Shown here piece after piece: positions 51,570 through 62,139 of a stretch of DNA of 64,000 nt (position 1 is its first letter; the number at the start of each line of letters is the position of its first letter). The position numbers were made by a program, and so were the translations under genes. The notes under the pieces are model-generated. The model worked only from the letters and a program-made list of their open reading frames with translations. It was not told where the DNA came from and ran no database searches. The stretch is from an uncultured Coriobacteriaceae bacterium (lineage in GTDB: Bacteria; Actinomycetota; Coriobacteriia; Coriobacteriales; Coriobacteriaceae). Location: positions 1 to 64,000 of the forward strand of contig CASEER010000001.1 of the NCBI GenBank assembly GCA_949287085.1, written 5' to 3'.

Positions 51570-52481
51570 CTATGTTGAGAAATCCTTGAAGCCGTAGCCT
51601 ATGGCCTCGCTCACGTCGGTGATCATGATGATGGCGTTGGGATCGTACTCGTGCACGATGGTCTTGATGATGGGAATCTCGCTCTTGCTCATGATGAGCA
51701 GGATGACCGGTCGCTCGGTGCCGGTGTAGCCTCCGCGTGCCATAAGCTCGGTGCAGCCACGGTCCATCTCGGTAAAAATAGCCTGCTTGATGCCCTCCCA
51801 CTCATCCGAAATAACGAACGCCGCGCGTTGGCGGTTGCCGCCGTCCACCACCGCGTCGATCACATATCCGGAGAGCACCATCGAAAGCGCGGCGTAGAGC
51901 GCCTGCATGAGCGAGAACACCGGAGCGGAGGCGGCGCACACCGCAACATCGAGCACCATGACCGTCGCACCCACCGGCAGCGACGTCTTGCGCGAGATGA
52001 TCTGGGCGATGGTATCCGATCCGCCCGTGTTGGTGCCGGCGCGAAACACGAGGCCGTAGCCCAGGCCCGAGATGATCCCGCCCCAGAGCGCCGAGAGCAT
52101 CAGGTCGTTCGCCGCATCGGCAAAGGTCGTGGCCAAGGGTACGAAGAGGTCGGTGAAAAAGCCAAAGAGCACAAAGCCCGTGATGGTGCGCACCACGTAC
52201 CGCACACCGCCCGTGCGCATCACGAATAACAGCAGAACCGCGTTGAAGACGATGGTCTGCAGACCCACCGGAAGGTACAGGCCGTTGCGGCGGGCAAGCT
52301 CGGCAAAGATGGTGGCAAGGCCCGTGAGCCCGCCCGCCGCGAGCCCGTTGGGCACCATGAAAACGTCTACCGCGAGCGCCGCGATGGCGCACCCCGCCAC
52401 CACGAGCGGCAGGTCGCGCACAAAGCGCGAGCGGATGAGTTTGGTGAGGTTAATGTGCGGCATGGTTACCCGAGAGGCCAT
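51570..52481 (-). CDS. YitT family membrane protein
   Basis: A 303-residue protein with five or six hydrophobic segments in the first 200 residues (YitT/DUF161 part, with PNGLAAGGLTGLATIF and FRAGTNTGGSDTIAQII) and a soluble C-terminal DUF2179-like domain (RQRAAFVISDEWEGI...IMITDVSEAIGYGF). Transport activity has been proposed for the family but its substrate is unknown. AAAGGACGG precedes the start. Single-gene unit. Confidence 0.88.
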   Translation of the reverse strand: MASRVTMPHINLTKLIRSRFVRDLPLVVAGCAIAALAVDVFMVPNGLAAGGLTGLATIFAELARRNGLYLPVGLQTIVFNAVLLLFVMRTGGVRYVVRTITGFVLFGFFTDLFVPLATTFADAANDLMLSALWGGIISGLGYGLVFRAGTNTGGSDTIAQIISRKTSLPVGATVMVLDVAVCAASAPVFSLMQALYAALSMVLSGYVIDAVVDGGNRQRAAFVISDEWEGIKQAIFTEMDRGCTELMARGGYTGTERPVILLIMSKSEIPIIKTIVHEYDPNAIIMITDVSEAIGYGFKDFST

Positions 52482-52650
52482 GAGCCCGTCCTTTCTGCGC
52501 ACGGCGCGGGTCTCGCAATGGGACCATCTCGCACCGCCGTACCCTAACAGGCGCATGACGTTGATTTTCCGCAGGCTATGGTAACACGTCAGCCGTTCGT
52601 TCGCACGGGACGCACGTTGTTACGGTTCCAGAGGGGCTGGCATCGGCGTG

Positions 52651-52899
52651 TTAGCTGCGTTTTGGCAATTCGCCAAACGCGGCAACGTACTCGTCGTCAT
52701 CCATCCAGTCGATGATGTCGCCGGGCTTGCAGCGAAGCGCTTTGCACATGGCCTCGAGCGTTGAGAAACGGATGCCCTTAAGGCGACCGGTCTTGATGCG
52801 CGAGATGTTCACTGGGGAGATACCGACCTTCTCAGCTAGCTCGTTGGAGGACATCTTGCGGTCCGCCATCACGCGATCAAGCCTCATAACAATGGGCAC
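52651..52899 (-). CDS. XRE-family regulator (YozG-like), GTG start
   Basis: An 82-residue DNA-binding protein: MSSNELAEKVGISPVNISRIKTG is a standard Cro/CI helix-turn-helix and RFSTLEAMCKALRCKPGDII the following helices of the YozG type. The start is a GTG at 52899, five bases after AGGAGG. It follows a DUF2975-like membrane protein gene by 34 bases; the two are commonly paired, though what the pair controls is not known. Confidence 0.85.
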   Translation of the reverse strand: MPIVMRLDRVMADRKMSSNELAEKVGISPVNISRIKTGRLKGIRFSTLEAMCKALRCKPGDIIDWMDDDEYVAAFGELPKRS

Positions 52900-52933
52900 T
52901 ATGCCCTCCTCTCCCCTACCGAGTGGCTATTAA

Positions 52934-53414
52934 TTATATGATGTTATCCGAATCTTCCTGCAATATTCTGCCGTATTCAAAAACTGCTCCCAGGGCAAAG
53001 AAAAGAACTGTCAGCGACAACATGGACAGGTCCACGGTTGGGCCCGAACTGAGCACATGCCCTAACGCCTTAGCGGGCCCTCGAACCCCAATAGTCGGAA
53101 GAAAGAAACCCATGATAAATCGAAGGAAGAAAATAGCCGCAATCACGAAAAACTTGTAAGACTGACGCCTAGAAAAAACCTCCGACCGAACTCGCACCAG
53201 ATGAACAAACCTAGCAACTATTGCCCAAATAGCTCCATTAAAAAATCGAGTTGGCACAATTAATCGTTAGAAACAGTCGACTTGATTCGGTTGCATCGCC
53301 ATCGAATATGCCAAATAAAAAGCGGAATCCCAAAATAATGGAAAGACACGACATCAGACAAAAGAATACCGTAATGAAGAGTAAAGAACCCTTCAAGGCC
53401 TTTTGTTTCTCCAT
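52934..53414 (-). pseudogene. DUF2975-like membrane protein, frameshift at a T run
   Basis: ATG at 53414 (GGAGG upstream) opens MEKQKALKGSLLFITVF and runs through two membrane segments to ANSIF, where a stop is met beside six T's. Shifting by one base at that run restores NGAIWAIVARFV and the remaining 100 residues with two more membrane segments. The joined protein of about 159 residues has the four-segment DUF2975-like pattern and the XRE gene next to it. The break sits in a homopolymer, so it could be a mutation, reversible slippage or a sequencing error. Confidence 0.65.
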
Positions 53415-53530
53415 GTTCCTCCAATACGACATGCGTATTTGCTGCGCTATACACCGATTCTAATACCACCGAAATCCAAGCAAGCGCCAACTTGTTCGCT
53501 AGAAATGATGAACAGCATACGAGACCCCAA

Positions 53531-54235
53531 TCAATTCGTCATGGTAATCAAAGTTTTAATTCTCTGATGTATCGCTTCCCTGTTGTACGCACAGTATGGG
53601 TCGCGACAATCTGCGCGGCCGTATTCTAAATACGCTCGTGCCCTGCAACCACCTCCACATAGATAGCGTTTGCCACAGTCCTTGCAGCCGTAAATATCGT
53701 CAACAGTAGGCAAAGCAAAGCGAAAGAGCGCATCACGCAGCACGTCGGCCGAATCCTCAAAGGCATTACCCAAACAGAACTGCGAATAATGCAGCATATG
53801 GCAGGCGTACGCCGCGCCATCGGCAGCGATGCTCACGCCCACACGCCCCGCACCGCAACAGGCGCACGCACGGAGCGTTGCGCGCGCACCATCAGGGAAG
53901 ACATTATCGATGCCTGCTGTTGTCCCCGCTGCCTGCATGACCTCGGCAAGATGAATAAGGTCGTCATCATGGAGATAGGCAGAGTGGAGCCGCACCCGAT
54001 TGGGGAACGCAGCGCCCTCGCCTGTCTCATCTTCAATAAAGCCATGCCGCTTCATGTAAGCAACAAGCTCAAAACAGTCCGCAGGCACGTCTACCTCGGG
54101 AACGTCGTGCTCCGCCATAGCATCACACAGCGCCGCCCCACTGATAGTCAGCCCGATGATGGTGCCTGTTTCAACGTTCCCGATCGCAGGCACCTTGCCA
54201 AGCTCAACCCTTACGCTACTTTTTGCCAGTCTCAT
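53531..54235 (-). pseudogene. Radical SAM/SPASM protein lacking its SAM core
   Basis: Of 234 residues, 1-70 resemble the N-terminal peptide-binding part of radical-SAM peptide maturases (GTIIGLTISGAALCDAMAE). Residues 80-234 are the end of the barrel and a SPASM domain with its cysteines: ACACCGAGRVGVSIAADGAAYACHML, GCKDCGKRYLCGGGCRARAY, CAYNREAI. The CxxxCxxC segment that binds the SAM iron-sulfur cluster is missing: the two parts meet in frame near base 54020. It is therefore probably a deletion product. No strong ribosome site was found at 54235. Confidence 0.65.
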
Positions 54236-54354
54236 AATTAAGACTTTCTATTCAGCAACTATATAATATATTTTATTATTAATATTATAGAATCGCAACG
54301 ATACGGACACGACCAATATTTGTCCTCCTTGACCATGGAAAGGACACCGTAACC

Positions 54355-54595
54355 TTGAAGTATTTAAAACGTCATAAAAAACCACTTGTTATTCTGTGCG
54401 TCCTCGCACTATGCGCAGCGGGCATCGCCGTTTTTTGTTGGAATTCTATGCGGCAGGCTAACCTATGCGGCAGGCTAACCTATGCGGCAGGCTAACGACC
54501 TCGTGGGAACAACAGTAGGGGGCTGGGAAGATGCCATGCACTATTCCAGTGGATGCAGATTCAATTGCCTATTCAGAGCAGTAAGACCTGCCTAG
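54355..54595 (+). pseudogene. Small membrane-anchored peptide gene interrupted by tandem repeats
   Basis: A TTG at 54355, ten bases after AAGGA, opens KYLKRHKKPLVILCVLALC, a positively charged start and membrane helix. Three perfect 17-bp units (54446-54496) follow and cause a stop at 54495 after 46 residues. With one unit instead of three the frame would continue to 54595, giving about 68 residues ending in GWEDAMHYSSGCRF and FRAVRPA. Because 17 is not a multiple of three, changes in unit number switch the frame. Function unknown; divergent from the SPASM protein. Confidence 0.5.
54446..54496 (+). repeat. Three perfect 17-bp tandem repeats
   Basis: Units 54446-54462, 54463-54479 and 54480-54496 are each CTATGCGGCAGGCTAAC, without mismatches. 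They lie inside the small peptide reading frame just after its membrane helix. Perfect identity points to recent duplication by strand slippage. Confidence 0.95.
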
Positions 54596-54615
54596 GCGCT
54601 CAAAAGCCTAGGCAG
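54588..54615 (-). terminator. Hairpin after prfB
   Basis: A perfect 10-bp stem, CTGCCTAGGC (54588-54597) with GCCTAGGCAG (54606-54615), lies 26 bases past the prfB stop. No T-run follows on either strand, so it is a weak terminator candidate or a 3' stabiliser. It overlaps the tail of the small peptide frame. Confidence 0.45.
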
Positions 54616-54640
54616 CGTTACTATTGTCCCACCTGGTGGA

Positions 54641-55767
54641 TTACTCAGCGCTCGTGGCCCAGCGGTGGTAGCCAATGATAAACGGGTCGAGGTTACCCTC
54701 TTCCAGCACATCGTCCACGTTGCTGGTCTCCACCCCCGTGCGCAGGTCCTTGACCATCTGGTACGGATAGAGCACGTAGCTGCGAATCTGGTTGCCAAAG
54801 CCAATCTCGGTCTTGGGGCCGCGGATCTCGTCGAGCTTGTCCTCGCGCTTTTGCAGTTCCAGCTCATACAGGCGCGCTTTTAAGATCTGCATGCACGCGG
54901 CCTTGTTCTGGATCTGGCTGCGCTCGTTTTGGCAGGTGACCACAATGCCCGTCGGCAGGTGCGTTACGCGCACGGCCGAATCGGTGGTGTTGACGCCCTG
55001 GCCGCCGGGGCCGCTTGCGTGGTACACGTCCACGCGAATGTCGTCGGGCGCGATCTCGATGTCAATGTCATGAGGCAGCACGGGGATAACCTCGACGCCA
55101 GCGAATGTGGTCTGGCGGCGCTTCTTGGCATCCGTGGGGCTAATGCGCACCAATCGGTGCACGCCGGCCTCGGCGCGCAGCATGCCAAACGCGTCCTTGC
55201 CCTCCACCGTAAAGGTCGCGCGATCGATGCCGATCACCTCGGCCGCGGGGCAATCGTTGACGGTGACCTTCCAGCCACGGCGCGCACAGTACTTCATGTA
55301 CATTTTGAAGAGCATGAAGGTCCAGTCCTGAGCCTCCAAACCGCCCTGGCCAGGCTTGATAGTCACAATGGCATCGCCATGGTCAAACTCGCCGGTAAAC
55401 CAGCTTGTCAGCTCGAGCTCGTCAATGGCGCTGCTCAGGGCCGTCGCCGCGTGAGCAGCCTCGGCAATCAGCTCCGCACCCTCGGGGTCCTCCCCCATCT
55501 CGGCCGCAAGTTCAAGTGCCGCGCGCGCATCTGCGAGCTGCGAACGCGCGCCCTCGACCGCCTTTACATCGCTCTGCACCGTCGAGAGCTCGGCCATGGT
55601 GGCGCGGGCGTGCTCGGCATTGTCCCAAAAGCCAGGTTGAGCGCTCTGACGCTCAAGCTCTGCCACGCGCTCGCGCTTCTCGTCCACATGCAGGTACGCC
55701 TCGACCTCGTCCAGCCGCTTGGCCAGCGCGTCAAGCTCCTCTACCGAGATTGTTGCCTCCTCCGCCA

Positions 55768-55768
<1 letters not shown>
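54641..55768 (-). CDS. prfB: Peptide chain release factor 2 (no frameshift)
   Basis: A 375-residue RF2. GPGGQGVNTTDSAVRVTH carries the GGQ catalytic loop; the stop-codon recognition tripeptide reads Ser-Pro-Thr in VRISPTDAKKRR rather than the usual Ser-Pro-Phe. The gene is one open frame from ATG at 55768, so it lacks the internal UGA frameshift seen in many bacteria. The ATG overlaps the secA stop (TAATG). Confidence 0.95.
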
Positions 55769-58677
<2,909 letters not shown>

Positions 58678-58995
58678 ATGGTTTCCTTTTCACAGGAGAC
58701 AGCTCATGCCGAGCGTTCCGGGCAGATGCCGTCCGGCGCCCATGTGCCGCCCCCGATGGACAGACTCAGACTGCTTAACTCTATCCCTTTGGCGGGCGCG
58801 TCATACACGCGGAGGATGCATCCCACGGAGAAACCACGGTGCACGGGCTTTTTGTCCGGGCCTTGGCAAGTCACCGCGGGGTCATGCAAAAAGCGAAGCG
58901 GGTCGAAGCGGGTACTATGTAGGCAACTCAACGGACGCAGCAGCCCCATAGCAGGCAGCGCCCGCAAGCGCCGGCAAAGAGATAAGGAGTGGGCA
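58678..58995. promoter_or_regulatory. Divergent upstream region of secA and the NimA-like gene
   Basis: A 318-base gap between two diverging genes must hold both promoters. TACTATGT at about 58913 is a possible -10 for the plus-strand gene. I see direct repeats AAGCGAAGCGGG/TCGAAGCGGG beside it and no convincing small gene. Confidence 0.35.
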
Positions 58996-59511
58996 ATGGC
59001 TCAGATGAGATTGGCAAAACGTGAGGTCACCGGGGCCGAAGAGCTGCGGAGCATCGTCGAGGCGTGCCGGACGGTCCGGATTGGCGCCGCAGACAGCGAG
59101 GGCATGTTCATTGTGCCCATGAGCTTTGGCTACGACTGGGAACAGGACGAGGCGGGCGCCCCACACCTTACCCTATGGCTGCACTCAGCCGGCGAGGGAC
59201 GCAAGGCGGCCGCGTTTTCTGCCAACGGCAGCGCCGGCGTGGACGTTGCGATCGAGATGGACTGCGAGGACGGCGTGATCACCGGCAACTACGCGTGCTC
59301 GTACTCCTTTGCGTACCGGAGCATCATGGGCACCGGCCGCATCTACCCGGTCACGAGCGGCGAGGACAAGGTCTACGGCCTCACCCGTATTATGGAGCAC
59401 CTGGCGCCCGGCGCGCCGCAAGCGTTTGGCCCCGGCGTTCTTGACCGCACGGCCATGTGGCGCGTGGATGTTGCCGCCTTTACCGGCAAGCAGCGCGAGT
59501 CCCAGCACTAG
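58996..59511 (+). CDS. NimA-like FMN-binding protein
   Basis: A 171-residue protein of the pyridoxamine 5'-phosphate oxidase-like split-barrel fold, nearest in form to NimA (5-nitroimidazole reductase-like). Features are the MRLAKREVTGAEELRSIVEA opening, RIGAADSEGMFIVPMSFGYDW and the AYRSIMGTGRIY strand. These proteins bind FMN or heme; nitroimidazole resistance is known only for some, so the role here is open. AAGGAG six bases ahead supports ATG at 58996. Confidence 0.88.
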   Translation: MAQMRLAKREVTGAEELRSIVEACRTVRIGAADSEGMFIVPMSFGYDWEQDEAGAPHLTLWLHSAGEGRKAAAFSANGSAGVDVAIEMDCEDGVITGNYACSYSFAYRSIMGTGRIYPVTSGEDKVYGLTRIMEHLAPGAPQAFGPGVLDRTAMWRVDVAAFTGKQRESQH

Positions 59512-59581
59512 CAGCGCACAAAGCCCGAGCCCCTGCGTGCCATCTGGCTCGCCGAAGCCCGAGCCCCTACGCGTCATGTAC

Positions 59582-59621
59582 AAAAAACGGCTCGCACCGG
59601 ATATCCGATGCGAGCCGTTTT
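59582..59621. terminator. Bidirectional terminator between the NimA-like gene and rpmE
   Basis: The stem ACGGCTCGCA (59587-59596) with TGCGAGCCGT (59609-59618) is flanked by six A's on the left and TTTT on the right, so it can end both convergent transcripts. Confidence 0.85.
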
Positions 59622-59646
59622 GCGTCTATGCAATGAAGCAGACGAG

Positions 59647-60096
59647 CTACTCGGCAGCGGCCTCGGTGGCCTCGGCCTCAGCAGCGGGCGCCTCCTCAGC
59701 GGGAGCAGCCTCAGCCTCGGGAGCCTTGGCGGCCTCCTGCTCGGCCTTCTTGGCAGCCTCAGCCTCAAACTTGGCGGCACGCTTGGCCTTCTCGGCAGCC
59801 TTGGCCTCGCGCTCGGCGGCCTTCTTGGCAGCAGCCTCCTCGGCAGCCTTCTGACGCTCGGCCTTCTTGGCAGCCTCGCGCTCGAGGGCGGCCTGCGCAG
59901 CGCCACCGAACTTGTCGGCGAAGCGCTGGACGCGTCCACCGGTATCAACGAACTTTTGCTGGCCCGTGTAGAACGGGTGGCACTCGTTGCAGAGCTCGAC
60001 GCGGATCTCGGGGACGGTGGCGCGGGTCACGAAGGTGTTGCCGCAAGAGCAACGGACCGTGCACTCCATGTACTCGGGATGAATTCCAGGTTTCAT
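59647..60096 (-). CDS. rpmE: 50S ribosomal protein L31 with 80-residue charged extension
   Basis: Residues 1-66 are a normal zinc-type L31: [20 protein letters not shown], with Cys16, Cys18, Cys36 and Cys39 and [19 protein letters not shown]. Residues 67-149 are a Lys/Ala/Glu repeat ([12 protein letters not shown] and similar) likely to form one long helix, then an Ala/Pro/Glu tail. L31 bridges the ribosomal subunits; the extension's role is unknown. AAGGAGTCCC precedes the start. Confidence 0.96.
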   Translation of the reverse strand: MKPGIHPEYMECTVRCSCGNTFVTRATVPEIRVELCNECHPFYTGQQKFVDTGGRVQRFADKFGGAAQAALEREAAKKAERQKAAEEAAAKKAAEREAKAAEKAKRAAKFEAEAAKKAEQEAAKAPEAEAAPAEEAPAAEAEATEAAAE

Positions 60097-60372
60097 GCAG
60101 GGACTCCTTACGATCTTGCCCTGGTTACCGACCAGGACATAAGGCGTCTTGGTTTCCGACCAAGACAGAACAACTGGGTTAGGATAGCACACCCATTGCC
60201 CGTGCTGCCAACGTCATAAAAGCATCACGCTCTGGGCACGACGGCTGCGTGGTCAGGCGATTCTCCAAGCAGCCATGTGGCCCGGCAATCTCCCGGTCGG
60301 GCAGCTTGCGCATCGGCGAACGTGCCTATGCAACGGGCCGCCCCAATGCAGCATGCTGCCCGATCGGGTTCG

Positions 60373-61227
60373 CTACTCCTGGTCGATAAGTCCCAGGTGA
60401 ACAAAGGCGTTCCACATGCCGTCGTCATCAACGTCGGTGGTTACCCAATCGGCCGCGGCCTTGGCCTCCGCACCGCCTGAGCCCATGCATACGCTCTGCG
60501 CGCATATCTCAAACATAGGAATATCCACCTTGGCGTCGCCCACGGCAATGGTGTCGGCCATGCTCGCGCCCAGATGCTCCACGAGCACCCACACCGCATG
60601 GGCCTTGTCTACGTCCCGCACACCGAGGTCGCCAAAGAGCGCATGCTCGCCCTTGCCGCCCCAGGTGCCGGCCTTGAGGTCGGGGAACTCGGCAACGGCG
60701 TCAAGATGGTCCTGGTAGCTCGACAGAATGTAGCTCACCTTGTTGAGGTCGTCGCGATAGAGCTCACCGCCGTACACGAGTCCGTGGATCACGTCGTTGG
60801 TATCGAGTTCCTCGGCCTCCTTTGCCGCTACGCCCTTGCCCAGCGCGTACTGGCGCAGCACCGGGCGCGCCGCCTCGCGAAAATGCTCGCTCGCAAACAG
60901 GCCGTTGTTGCTTTCGAGATAGAACTCGAGCCCGCGCCCGTGCAGCCAGTCAACAATGTGGCGGCACTGCTCAAGTGTGATGAGCTGGTGCATCACGACC
61001 GCGCCCGCGTCCTCCACGTACGAGCCGTTGCCACCGATCATGCCATCGAACCCAATTTCCCAGATCTCGGGCGCGTTTTCGGCCTTGCTGCGGCCGGTGC
61101 ACATGTACACGCGGTGGCCGGCAGCGCGCGCGGCCTTGATTGCCGCCTTTGCGGAGGCGGGCACGCTGCCGTGGTAGTTGGTGACGGTGCCGTCTACGTC
61201 AAGGAAGACGATCTTGCGGTTTGGCAT
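60373..61227 (-). CDS. HAD-family (Cof-type) phosphatase
   Basis: A 284-residue HAD IIB phosphatase. Motif I is FLDVDGTVTNY (residues 8-18), motif II MCTGRS, and motif III/IV the late VGDAKVDIPMFE with a Lys before it. A cap domain lies near 85-190. It probably dephosphorylates a sugar phosphate or a cofactor precursor in the cytoplasm. AAAGGACGG precedes the start. The 276-base gap down to rpmE holds the rpmE promoter region and an imperfect palindrome (60292-60369). Confidence 0.92.
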   Translation of the reverse strand: MPNRKIVFLDVDGTVTNYHGSVPASAKAAIKAARAAGHRVYMCTGRSKAENAPEIWEIGFDGMIGGNGSYVEDAGAVVMHQLITLEQCRHIVDWLHGRGLEFYLESNNGLFASEHFREAARPVLRQYALGKGVAAKEAEELDTNDVIHGLVYGGELYRDDLNKVSYILSSYQDHLDAVAEFPDLKAGTWGGKGEHALFGDLGVRDVDKAHAVWVLVEHLGASMADTIAVGDAKVDIPMFEICAQSVCMGSGGAEAKAAADWVTTDVDDDGMWNAFVHLGLIDQE

Positions 61228-61278
61228 GGCCCGTCCTTTCCCGGGGTCGTTATCCCTAGCGGGGTCATTATTAATAGC

Positions 61279-61410
61279 CTAGTCTAACCCATCGGCGCCG
61301 TTGCTCTTGATAATCTTCTGATACGCAAAGAAGCTGTCTTTGCGCCGACGCTCGTAGGCGCCCGTGCCGTCGTCGTGCTTGTCCACATAACTGCTCCGCC
61401 ATGCGAACAT
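61279..61410 (-). pseudogene. C-terminal remnant of a GH1 (6-phospho-beta-glucosidase) gene
   Basis: A 43-codon frame ends in YVDKHDDGTGAYERRRKDSF and FAYQKIIKSNG. This matches the end of GH1 6-phospho-beta-glucosidases (typically a YVD-DDGTG-ERRKKSFYWYKKVI-SNG pattern). The other 430 or so residues are absent, and an in-frame stop lies 12 bases ahead of its ATG. No ribosome site is present. It is a deletion scar of a sugar-hydrolase gene. Confidence 0.65.
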
Positions 61411-61640
61411 CCTTGTCTATTTGCCGGCCACAGCGTTTTGTCCGCCTGCCAACCACAGTGCTGTGCATCACGCGCGCGACGCGCAGAGCCCGCCGCTCCC
61501 TGCGAGGTTTCTCGTGTGTTACCAAGCTGTGGGCATCCCGTGCGTGGTGCACCGGGCACCGGTAGACTGGGTATAACGATGTGCATGTGTTTGCACGCAC
61601 CGGCATTTGCGCCGGGGAGCCCCGAAGAGAAAGGCGCCTC

Positions 61641-61928
61641 ATGGCAGAAACCGCCTCGAACCGCATTGTTATCACCGTGCTGGGCAAGAACCGCCCGGGC
61701 ATTGTGGCCAGCATCTCCCACGTGCTTGGCGACGAAAACGTCGACATTCGCGACATTACCCAGAGCATCATCGAAGACATCTTTACCATGACGATGATCG
61801 CCGACATCTCCGCTGCCGCTGCCGACTTTACCACTCTGCAGGAGCGCCTTGCTGCTGCCGGTGAAAAAATCGGCGTGAACGTGCAGATCCAGCGCGAAGA
61901 CGTTTTCAACTACATGTATCGCCTGTAG
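61641..61928 (+). CDS. ACT-domain protein (UPF0237 family)
   Basis: A 95-residue protein of the UPF0237 family, with two ACT units (VITVLGKNRPGIVASISHVLGDENVDIRDI; then the strand NVQIQREDVFNYMYRL). ACT domains bind small ligands such as amino acids; this family has been linked to regulation of amino-acid metabolism. The usual neighbour (UPF0210) is not next to it. AGAAAGG precedes the ATG at 61641. Confidence 0.9.
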   Translation: MAETASNRIVITVLGKNRPGIVASISHVLGDENVDIRDITQSIIEDIFTMTMIADISAAAADFTTLQERLAAAGEKIGVNVQIQREDVFNYMYRL

Positions 61929-61934
61929 CGCCCC

Positions 61935-61967
61935 GCGCCGGTAGCCCCTGGGTGCCGGCGCTTTTTT
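61935..61967 (+). terminator. Terminator after the ACT-domain gene
   Basis: The stem GCGCCGG (61935-61941) with CCGGCGC (61955-61961) is followed by six T's, right after the stop. Confidence 0.9.
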
Positions 61968-62139
61968 GCTTGCACGTGCGACGCGGTCCCAGGCCATATC
62001 GTTCGCACCGCGCCGCACGGGCACCCCGATGCGTATATTCCCCCAGCTTCGTGGCACAACCGCAGCGCGGTTTTGAGGCACGGCCACGTAGCCCCGTGCA
62101 TCGCCCCAACTGCCTCTCGTCCCAAAGGAGGCCTTGCCC

